64,000 bases of DNA from Undaria pinnatifida (Eukaryota; Sar; Phaeophyceae; Laminariales; Alariaceae), in NCBI GenBank assembly GCA_012845835.1, contig JABAKD010000024.1:5884109-5948108 (forward strand). Reading direction: 5' to 3'. The notes below the pieces were generated by a model. It was not told the DNA's origin. It ran no database searches and worked only from the letters and a program-made list of their open reading frames with translations. The position numbers were made by a program, and so were the translations under genes. Below, piece by piece: positions 49,201 to 61,200 of this stretch (positions are counted from its first letter, which is position 1; the number at the start of each line of letters is the position of its first letter).

Positions 49201-52200
49201 CGCGGTCTCTATCAGCTTGCGGACTTGCGGAGAGCCGTCTCGAGGGTGCCCCGCTAAAACGCTATTCGAATATTGATAAAGAGGGGTGACAGAGAACGGC
49301 GTGGGCGGGAAGGGAGGGGGGGGGGGGGGTCAAAGACGGGGGTGGAGGTGGAGGTAAAGGGTTGGTGGTCGAGAAATAGGACTATACCCAAGACTATACC
49401 CGTAAAAACATGTTGGGCATAAAATAAAATATGGGGATATATCGGGGCGGGTTTTCTCAATAAGCAGGGATTTTCTTAACAAGATGGATTACTCCGGAGG
49501 CAGAACAGCCGGCGTCCCTGGTGGTTCAATTGTAAGCCGCGCAACTATTGAGGTTGACGTCATAGGTTCGAGCGCCGCAAGAGATTCTTACACGATGACA
49601 CGCTGAAAACGCGAGAGCACGAGTTAGCGTAATTCGATGCAAATCGCCGGGCATAAAAAGGTGAAATGTGGCAATGCCGAACCCTGTGCGCCATTAAAAT
49701 CAAGGCATTTACTGGAGGGGGGACAAAGGAAGACATGGGTGACCACGGCTTGTCCAGAAGGTCACTGAGAGGGTAAAACCTCTTACGAGTTGAGCCGCAA
49801 AGTAAAACCTCTTTCAAGTTGAGCCGCAAAGAACAAGTGATGATGAACAACCAACAACAACAACAACAACAACACAAAAAATAACAGGCCCAACTGCGGG
49901 ACACCTAAGAAAGCATAAACGCATCACCATGATAGAAAAACACCCAACACGTAGAGCAAAAACAGCAGAACGGATACAAGCCTATGGAAAGGGGTTGCAA
50001 ACACGATTTTCGCACACCCGGTACAGAAAAAACAGACGGGTCAGAGGAGACCAAGGGAAAAACATGGGAGTTGAAGTAGGAGGCAAACATGATTCCTGGG
50101 AACGGACGAAACAGCCACTAACCGCAGAGGAAATCCACGTGTACATCCTCCTAACGACTAGAAATCCCCGTGTGTAGCCCCCTCCTCTCCCCCATCTTCT
50201 CCCCTCTCCTTACCCTCCCCTGCTACCTCTCTCCCTCCCCCCTCCCCGCCCCCTCTCGCTTACCCCCACCCCCATCCCCTCCATCACTCCAATCCCCTCC
50301 GGGCTGACATACATGTGTTTTTCCTCGCGCAGAAGAAGGGTCTCGTATCGTCGAGCATCCGGGATTTTCCGCTGCGTGGTGACGTTGATCGATAGCCCGC
50401 TGGACCTAAACGTTTGGTTAGAGCCGTTGGTTAGAGCCGTCGGGGTACGTAGAGACTTTCGGCTTTGGAGACGTTGGAGACGTGAATCCTTCCTATTTTC
50501 CCATTCGCCCTGATGCCAACCCTGAATTGATCATAGTATGATTCCAAGTGTTTTGTCACCATTTTTTAGGACTGCGGCTCTAAACGTGACAAAGTACCGT
50601 TCTTAATGACACGCAAAAACAGCAACGACGAAAAACATTTTACTAGTCGGTTGCCATAATACGACAGTTCTGCAAATATCGGAAGTTTGAGTTAGCCTAT
50701 CATTAAAAACGGCCCCACGGTCAATCGTCAGCATCTGCGCCGCACAAGCACCGGTTACAAAACGGAAGTACCTAATCGTGGTCGACGTGGCTGAACGGGT
50801 ACAATCGCAAACTTAGGATGCATGCGTTGACCTACACAAAAACGCCTAACAACAAATATTTTTAACGGCGATGACACCTGGAGAAAAAACAGGGGGTAAA
50901 CGCCGATAGAAAAGGCAAAGCTAAAACCCCCCAGTGCTGAGGGCTCGTCCGGTTCCCATTGAGTCGGGACGGGCCGGCCGACCAGTCGAGTCGAAGATCT
51001 GCCTCTCACGCTATCTCACTTTTTGATTGTCATCTCGAAAGGCGCGTCGCTCGTGAGGCCTTCGAACAGCGTCCGTAGGTCCTGTGCCATCTGGTGCTCC
51101 TGCGGCCGACCATGGGTAAGGCAACGGGGGGAAACAAACAATTTATCAAAATTATTTCAGATACGTCAGCTGTGAGTTCGACCAGTTGAGCGGTTGACGC
51201 CAATCTTCGCAAGCTGTGCTATACTTCGGCCGTGCGTTGGTACGGATGTATTATTCTCTGAGGATATAGGTCAATGAATTCCATGTAAAATACCGGTAGG
51301 TTTTTAAAAATTAAAAACAACGGTCTCGGGTGTGCGCGTAAGCAAGCAGCTCCATCCACAGAAACGACAACTGCAACGGCAACAGCGACGGGGAAAACAC
51401 CATCACCCTGTACAGCACCGTTACCACCACCACAACCACAACCACAACCAACACCAACACCAACGCCTTTGCCACCCTTAACTCAACCACCACAGCAACC
51501 GTCGCAACCATAACCACCACCAACGGCACCACCCCATTCCAACCCCCTCCCCTCCCCTCCCCTCCCCTCCCCTCCCCTCTCCTCCCTCCCCCTCCCCTCC
51601 CCTACCAAAACCGTTACAGCCCCTTTTTTTCCTACCACCCCTCCCCCCACCTTCCGCGACGACTAGCACTACTATAACCCCCCCCCACCCCCCTGCCCAA
51701 CCACACCACCTCCCCTCCCTCCTCCTCTACCAAAACCATCACGTCACCACCCCTGAATGCCCTACCCCCCCCCCGCCCCCGCGCCGCCCTCCCACGGAAA
51801 CAATCACCCCTGTTGCGGTTTCCCGCCACTCAGCCTCTCGGTCTGGGGAATTTTTTCATTCTCCCCCATCGATTCCAGTGCGTGACCAACCACAGCATCG
51901 CCCCATCCCCTCGTCGCTGCCGCCTCCATACAAAAACCAAAGCGAAACATGCAGGTTCACCGAAAAGAAAACAAACAACCCCCCCCTGCTCCCGCCTCCA
52001 TACAAAAATCAAAGCGAACCTAAAACGCTTCCATAACCGCCTCCCGCCGCTCGGGCCCTTGACTCCCTCTCCTCCGTCGGCTACAGTGCGAAGCCACCAA
52101 CACCACCCCCCGCTTCCGCCTCCTTAGCAAATCAAAACGAGCAAAGCGGAGGTTAATGACCTCGCCAGCACATGTTAGGTTACCTTGAAAAAACGAAGCA

Positions 52201-55200
52201 ACCCCCAGTCCCCCCCTCCAATCATCTCCACCCCGCTACCCCCTCCACTCCCGTCCCCGTTTCGATACCAGAATAACATAAAATGGAACGAAATCGGAAA
52301 AAAAATTGCCGCCCATCCACCCCTCCCTGCTCCCGCCTCCTTAACAAAATCGATACAAAAAACAGAACCTAATCCCCCCCTCCCCCCGAAAAAAACCACG
52401 TCCATTACCGTCTCGCGGTTTTCCGCCTGGGCCCTCTTCCCCTTCTCACCTAGAGACTCCAGTGCGCGACCACCACTACCACTAAGATATCCACGCTGAT
52501 ACCCATTCCCCCCCCCCTCCCGCCTCCATACAACAATCAGTACGAAAAACAGAACTAAATATCCCCGTCTCCGACCCTCCCACCCGTCACCTAAATAATC
52601 GTCTGCCGCCATTCGGCCTGGGCCTTTGTCTTCAGCTCCGCCAACAACACCATCCCCCTCCCCTCCCCTCCACGACCACCCCTCCTTTTGCCCCCCGGCC
52701 CAAGGGGATGAGGCAAGATAAGCAACAAAAACTTACGTAGAGCACCATTCTTGGAGGCGTTTCTACTAGGAGCAGGAACGGAGCTCCGTCTCAAAAGGGG
52801 TGCGTGATCAATGGTCAAATGACCAAGGCAAGCAAAAAACGAGCACCCCCCCGCGCCCCCTCCCCCACCAAATAAGCACCCACCTCCATGACCGTCTCTC
52901 GCCTTTCAGCCTGGACCCTAGTCTCCCTCATATGCACAGATTCCAGTGCGTTGCCATCACTCACACTGATATCCCGGCTATTACCCCCGCCCCCCCCCTC
53001 CCCCCTCCCTCCTCAATACAAGAAAAAAAGCACAAACAACATAGTCAAATTCCCATCCCCCTTCCCCCTCCCCCGCCCCTCCCAAATCACCTCTATAAAC
53101 CGTCAGTCGCAGTTCGGCCTCGGACCTCTTTTCCAGCCTCGCCAACACCACCCCCCTCCCCTTTACTACCCCCACACCCCCCAACCCCGCCCCCCAAAAG
53201 TCCTTCCCCGCTCACCCAAAGTGGTCTAACCAGAAAACAAACAAATCAATTGGAAGTTTCATCCACGCGCAGGAAGGTACGCACACGGGGCGAAGGTCCG
53301 CCTCACGAGCGGTTCTCAAAACAAAGAGTAGGATGCAGCTCATCCTTCATGCCCTTCATGCGACTCGCCGAACACCTCACGGCGCTTCACGCTTGCTGCA
53401 CGCGACGTCTGCCTGATCGGTGAAAATCTAACGTGCTTCGTCCCGGCATAGTAGGGATGCGAAGGTCTATGGCCTTAAATTTACACCTATGCATGAATGA
53501 GTAACCCCCCCCCCCCCCGCGCCTCCCCCCTCCTTCCCTTCCTCCGCCCCCCCCCCCCCCCCCCTCCCCCCTCCCCCTCCTCCTCCCCCCCCCCCCTATA
53601 GAAAGTAGAGAGAAAACGATCGCTATCCTAGGAGATAGATGGTGGCCGCAGACGGTGAAACAGGACGGGGACAGGACAAGCAAACAGTTTCTATGTAGCA
53701 CATGGAAGAAGCGTAATGAGCGCCCAAAACATTGGAGGTGTCTCTGTTGTGTTCTCTGTCTCTGCTTGGAGTAGGAACGGTGCTCCGTCTCCAAAGGGAT
53801 GCGTGGTCAATGGTCAAACGACTAAGGCAAGCAACAAATGAGTACGCCCTCCCCCCCTCCCGTTCCTTTCCTCCCCCCCCTCCCCCCCATCCCCCACCCC
53901 TCTCCTCCCCCCCCCACACACACACCAATCACCCACCTCCATGACCGTCTCCCTCCACTCGGCCTGGGCCCTCATCTCCCGCTTTTCCACGGATTCCAGT
54001 ACGTTGCCATCACCACCTCCAATATCCCCGCTGATGTTTCCCCCGAATAGGGTAAGCCCTCTCCTTATGAAACCCGCCCCATTGTAGCAGTGCAGGTACT
54101 CCGATGTGGTTAGCTTGCGTGTGACGATGTCCTTGATGGCGGCATCCCGATTGTCCTTTGCGGCCAGCAGCTCCTTGCCCGACTTGGTTATGAACCTGAA
54201 GGTATGTCATGTACGGAGGCGGGAGCGGGGCGGGGGGGGGGTGTACTCAGTTTGGTGTGGGTGGGGGGGGGGTAACTCATTTTTTGCTCGCTTTAGTCAT
54301 TTGCCCATTAACCACGCATTCCTTTCGAGACGGAGCACCGTTTCGACTCCTAGTGGAGACGATCCCAACAATACGGAACTCATCATATTTTTTTCATGTA
54401 CCAGGTACTGCACTCGATAAAAAGTGTTGCTTAAAGTATCCCCTTCGTGTATCGCCGTCTGGGGTGGGGGGGGGGTATGTTTCAATTTACGTGTACGAAA
54501 TATTCCATATTGTATTTTTTCGTTTTTATTGTAACATAAATATGATCCACTGGCGCGGCCAGCGGTTCGTGGCCGGACTTCGTCTCGACCCTACATTTGA
54601 TACTTTGTATGCAAGCGGGAGCGAGGTGAGGGCCATTTCAAATGGTGTCTTTTTTATTTTTCGTGAAGGAAACGAAGGTCAGCGGCTCCTAGCCCGACTC
54701 TTTCACGAACCAAAATATTGATTTTTCGGTTTGGCCTTTATACTGACGCTTGAAACCACGAAAAAAGGAAAGCAAAGCGAAAACAAAGTAAAAACCAACC
54801 CAAGACCAAAACCACGAGCAAAACAAAAAACAACAAAATACCCCGAAGATACCGCCCACCCTACCCTCAAAAACTGAATGCCCCGCCCTTTTCCCCTCGC
54901 CTGCCCCCCCCCCCAAAAAAAACACACACACACACACACCAAACCCAACAAACACCCTCCCACCACCCCCCACCTCCCCACCCCCGCCCACGACCCAAAA
55001 TACCAACTCCCACAACCACCAAAACAAAAAATTCCATCCACCCCGCCCCTCCCCGGAACCCCAAAACAACACCCCATCACCACCGAAAAGCTACACCCCC
55101 CCCGAGAGACCGGGCGTGCGCCCCCAAAGCACCCCCCAACCACCATGAAAATCCCCCCCCGCCCCCGTCCCCCCGCGATCCAGGAAAACCACCCCCCAGC

Positions 55201-58200
55201 AAAAAACAACTCCCCATCCCCCCCTCCTCCCTGCTCACCCATTTAACTCTTCCTCGTGACAAATAGCCCTGGAGGTCATCATCAAAGCAGACCTCAGCAG
55301 GGTCAGATCGACCCCGGGGCCTCTCTCGCGCCCCTCCTCTTCCTCGCGCCGCCCCTCCCCTCCCCCCGCCCCACCCCCAACCCCAACCCCAACGCTCCCC
55401 ACCACCTCCCCCTCCACATCTCCAAAAAAACTGACGGTTACGGGATCGGGCATGCTTTCGACCAAGGCGGGACTGTTTGAGGCTGCTACCCCTGTTCCTG
55501 CTACCACGCCTGTAGTTGTCACCACAGGAGGCATTTTTCTAGAAGGGGGGTTCTTGGGGAGGGGGGCAGACGGGTAGAGAAGCCGCGGCGGCCGGTACTG
55601 GGATCACACAAGAGGAGGGGGGAGGAAGGAGGAGGGGGGGCGGAAGGAGGAGGGGGGGGGAAGGAGGAGGGGGGGGAAGGAGGACGGGGGGGAAGGAGGA
55701 GGGGGGGGAAGGAGGAGGGGGGGGGAGGAGGAGGGGGGGGAAGGAGGAGGGGGGGGGGGGGGGAGGAGATGGGGGGGGTGGGAGAGGGAGGGGGGAGGGA
55801 GGGGGGGCGCACTTAGTTGTTGCTCGCCTTTGTCATTTGGCCATTCACCACGCAACCCTTTCGAGACGGAGCAACGTTCCTACTCCTAATGGAAACAGAG
55901 ACACCTCCAACATCCGGGCGCTCAGTACGTATCTTCCACATACAACATGCAACTTTTTCCCTATCTCGCAGTGAATGGCATGTTTTACAGCGCTGTTGCC
56001 AACCAACGCCACCCCAATATACATTTAATGTTTTACAGCGTCTCGGTGCCAACCAAGGCCAACTATTATATATAGAATATGTGGGGGGGGGCATTATCAT
56101 CAGCACGCGTAGCAGGAAGAGGGGAGGGGGCGTCGAGGATACTGAAAGCGGACCGCGTGCGATATTACGGGCGGATAATGGGACGGGCAGCTATTTGAAG
56201 CGTTTTTTTGAACGAGCGTCTTCTAGTATTCGCGTCCGTCAACGCATAACATCAGCGCCAAAAGCAATGGGTAACATTCCGTTGATATAAAAAAAAAACG
56301 TACTCGGCACCAGCATCAACAACAACACCAACAACTAAACGAAAGTATAAAGAAGAACAACACCAATAGCGCCAGAAATAACAACAACAGCAGCACCAAT
56401 ACCACCGATACTAACACCAACACCAACACCAACATCAACCCCACCGTTGTCTCCAACACAGCGCAACGACAGCGAGGCAGGAAGCGAAGCTGTGGTCGAG
56501 GCCAAGCTGTTGTTGATGCCGCCGTTCTCACACCAAAACAAAACAAAACCACGTGCGGAACACGAAACAAGGTAAAATAGTAAACTACTGTGTATACCCG
56601 ATACATAACAAACAACCATACATTCGGTCCGACGAAACACGTCTGTTTTCGGACGCATGCTACGATAGAGGTATTAAGGTATACCTTTTTTTGGCAAAAT
56701 CACTTTCTCAATGACGGGGCTCCTTAACCCAAAATCGTCGGAAAAAAAATAAATAATAGGCATACTTTTCTCCCCGTGGTTCTCGTTCGTGTACCTAGGC
56801 CATGGGGTTTTTCCCATCCGGTACGTGTAGCAGTTTCCTTTTTCTCCAAATCATTTTTTGCCTTGGCAGAGGTCTTAGCCCCTTTACAACTGGAAACCCG
56901 TTTTTGGGGACAAAAATTTTTGGATTTAGTACAAGGGGGGTCCGGGGGCTCTAAAGGGGTTAACAGAGGTCTTAAGCTCCCAAATTGAGGGGTAGAATTA
57001 GAAAAAAAGCTGTGCCCCTCTATCATAGGTGGCCATCTCTCGCTTCCGACTCACCTCTGAAACAACGGCGAACACCAAATCGAAGAATGCCGCGGTTCTA
57101 AGATGGTCTCCCCGCTTGGGCGTCAGCTACACGAGACGAGACAGGAGCATCGACGCAACGATCAATCCCGCCCACCAAACACAAAAAAACGAGCAACAAA
57201 AACAATGTTGAAAACAGCGATTTTCAGCGGGTGTGTGTATGTGTTAAACAAGACACGAAGTGTGGAAAGGCGCGTGGGAAGGGAGAGGGGGGAATGGCGG
57301 GAGATGGAAAGCGAGAAAAATATGTGGAAGGGCATTTGGGAGGGGGAGGGGGGGGGGGACTAATTTCATGCGTAGCCCAACGGTAGTCGAGGGTTAAAGA
57401 AAAACTGTTGAACACGGCAGTTGGCGGAAGGGGGGGGGGGTGGGGCGGGGGAGGGAGTGTTAAACGAGACAGCAGATGTGGAAAGGAAAGACGGCTGGGA
57501 TGGAGAAGGGGGGGGAAGGGGTGGTTGTTAAACGAGGAATAAATGTGGATAGGCATGATGGAGGGGGGGGGGCGTACTCATTTGTTGCTTGCCTCAGTCA
57601 TTTGACCATTGACCACGCATCCCTTTCGAGACGGGCCACCGTTCCTACTCCTAATAGACACCTCCAACATTTGGGCACTCATTACGTCTTATTCATATAC
57701 TACACAGAAACTCTTTGCTTATCTTATCCCCTTTCTGTTTCGCCGTCTGCGGCCACCATTTATCTCCTAGGATCGCGATCGTTTTCTCGCTACTCTTTAG
57801 TCTACCAAGCTCTTCCATGTCACATTCGTAATTTTCTCATTTCCTCCTGTAACACATCCCGTTCCTTCTCGTATATTTCACATTATCCTACTATGTGTGT
57901 CCTACTCTCCATTGTTGTGCCACACGGGCACACATGGGGGGGGAAGGGGGGGTAGGGTAAACGAAAAAAAGGTGGAAAAGCATGTACGAGGTGGGCGAGG
58001 GGGTTGTTAGAGGCTTTAGTGGCGCGTCCCATGATCACCAACACTAACGATACCAACACCGACCCCAACACCAACACCAACTCCAACACTAACATCAACA
58101 CCGAACACCAACTCCAACACTAACACCAACACCCAACACCCACACCAACATCAACACCCAACACCAAACACCAACACCAACACCAACACCAACACCAACA

Positions 58201-61200
58201 CCAACACCAAACACCAACACCAACACCAACACCAACACCAACACCAACACCAACATCAACACCAACACCAACACCAACACCAACAGCGGTTTATGCGTGT
58301 GTGATTTTCATATCATACTGACATACTGATACTCCCACCCATTGACATCCAGCACCCACAGTGCCCGCGTCGATGCCTCATCCTATGATAGAGAGAGACG
58401 CTCTGTGGTTACAATCTATGAGACAGAGAGATACGCATTTTACATCGCAAACGCTGTAACGGTACCTTCACAGTAACCCTAAGCCCGCGAGTACGCCAAA
58501 CAAAAAGAAACGCGGTGGTCAACAGCTCGATTCAGCTCAGCTCAGCTCAGCTCAGCCAAGACGTGCCTAAACAGCGCGGTCGATAAACCGCACGCCATCG
58601 AGATTAGCAATAATAATGAAAAACAATCGCCATAGACTCGTTATTTATACCGAATAATGCTAAAAAGCAGCACAAATTGGACCCAGCGAATCTGGGAAAG
58701 TTTCCCAGATGAGAACCTCCGTTATTATATATATATATGTATAATGTATATTGTGGATACCAGGCCCTATCCCCTAGATCGTACCGCCTCGTTATCACTA
58801 GAATCCTTCACGGCCATCCTAGCTCCTCGAGGGCACTCTGAGGTGTTCCCTCATTGCTGACCGTCGAGCGTGCGGTTACGCACATATCCCACCTGGGTGG
58901 GTCTCCACACCTACATCTACGAAAGAGATCAACCTGCTACGGGACTACCGTTCCAGAATATATCATTTTAAGAATTACTTCCACAGCTCGAGGCTTTACC
59001 TTCAGCGACCTTGTGGACAAGCAGTGGTCACGGGTGTCTTCCTTTCTTCTCCCCGGAACATGCCTCCCTTCTGATCGCGCGTAGGGGTCGGCATGCCCGG
59101 TCTTGAGTGTTTTATGCTCGTCGATTTTCATGGAATTGTGCTAACTCACGCTCACGCGCTTCCCGCTATTAATACTCATTATCAACGCGAGAAAAATCCC
59201 TACTTGTATATACATCACGAATATGCATTCGATCACGAATATGCATTCGGTGAGACCAAAAGCACATACAGTCAGATTTGTTTCGGTCAAAAAGATCCAG
59301 CGGTATATTCTGTTGAACGCCATAGCAGAGATGAAAAACTAATGAAATCGGGTTTTCGACGAGAAAAAACTCCTTGGAATAAGCATGGGATAATTTTGGT
59401 GTATCAACAGCCAAAATATAAGACCATTCTGGTAGTTGATAAGACCAGTTCAATTGGCTTTGTCGCCGGGGCCTTCTTAAATTGGGCACGGCACTGTAGC
59501 GGGTTGTGCTTCACATGAATAACTCCGATAGTCAAAAATGTTTCCGCCAAAAACATCTACCTCCACAGCATGCGACACCAGTAAAGGATCTCTTATTTCT
59601 GACCAGGATGGACTACTTATGTAAGGCAGGGTGTGCCTTATACTATTTTCAGTGCAAAATAGTCCATGTTCTTATTTTCGTCAAAAAAGCGACCCCGAAA
59701 CTCTTAGCTGCCAAATTATTGAGCGCCGTCGCGGACACGGCATTGAATAGAGCACGCGGCTACTGAGCCCAAAGCGAATTACAATGGCGGCTCCACTTTG
59801 AGACACGCCGTGACGAACCCCTTCATCTGGTCTCATCTCCAGTTCGGTCTTATTCCGCTGTGAGACCCCTTTGGTCTCAATCCGGCATACTACTAAAACC
59901 CGATTCAAGACCTCGTTGGTCTTGATCCGGGACACTATTATACTAAAAACCCGGGGGGAAAGTCATGCACGTGTAAACTGCACACGATTTCTTCGGCTAA
60001 AAGGTTCGCTCATACCGGCCCCGACGTCCTCGAAAGGCAGACAAGTTGAAGGTGAAAACGAATCGTAATAGGCTGACTGCACTTCGATGGATCCATCAAA
60101 CAAATAGTGAAATACTTTAAAATACCAACACCAACCACTATAGTAGAAAAAAACAAACTATGTATATATATGTTTTTTTAACAAAACAATATGACCCCTC
60201 CCATTAAGAAAAAACTCACCCACATAGTATATTACAAGTACCAACAACGCAGCTTGCAAAGATGAGTATTGACCCGAAATTCGTCGAACTCACGGCTGAC
60301 GTCCTTGAAATATTTTCATAAAATAGTGCACTGACATGTCAAGTCAAGGGTCTTGTAAATACCAACAGTTGTACAGGCGACATTCTAGTAACGCCGTTTT
60401 GGGGCGTAGGGGGTAAATCGGTAATATCTACCAGGGGATTTTTTTTTCGTGACAGGCCTGTCTTACCCGGCCTTATCTCCCAAAATGTCTTAAAACGGAT
60501 GGTCTCAATGGGGTAACCGGTTTAAGACCCGCCTGGAACAGGCCAGTGTTACCCCTCTTCATCTCCGTGACGCTTTTATCAATACCAGGTAGGTTACAGT
60601 ACAGGCGTCACACACAAGCCGACGTGACCGCTCTTAACGCCTTTACAACTGGAAACCTGCTTTGGGGGGAAAATCACTTGAAATTTGTATAGGGAGGGAG
60701 TTTGAGGCTTTCACGGGGTTAAGTTTGTACTCTCTTTCTATAGGCGCTCTTTAACGGGGTGCCCTACTGTATCCCCTGCCATAAAACGAGTCCAAAAATA
60801 CATCATACCTGAACAGGGCGGCTGATAAAGCGCAATCCGTCGAGGACAATTTCCAGCAGCTCCCCTGAAAGAGCTCTGTTCGCTTTGAGCAGCTGAGTAA
60901 GGCTCTCGGGCGATATCCTGTCGAACAGGCACATCGTTTCTTCGCATGGCCATAGGGCGGGGGGGAAAAGAGGAGGGGGACGGCGATGGGGGAGGAGGAG
61001 AAATGGGGCAACATGCACGGATCGAGCAACAGCAAGACGAAGATCATGAGTAAGACCAGAGGGTGTGTAGGAAAAACCGAGCAATTAGCTAATCCACCGA
61101 TCGATCGGCTGGCCAACAGCACGACCCGCCACCACAGATGTCAGGAGGCGGTCAGTCAAGGATACACTCCCAGCGGTCATGGGTGTCAAACCGATCGTTC

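Noticed and set aside
52800-53423. 207-codon plus-strand Pro-rich frame
   Set aside because: Runs through C-rich intron and antisense exon fragments; it has no domain.
54703-55242. Minus-strand Gly/Trp/Phe-rich frames of 100-179 codons
   Set aside because: They come from the C/A-rich intron between NPRL3 exons 4 and 5; no conserved pattern, and exon 4 joins exon 5 in phase without them.
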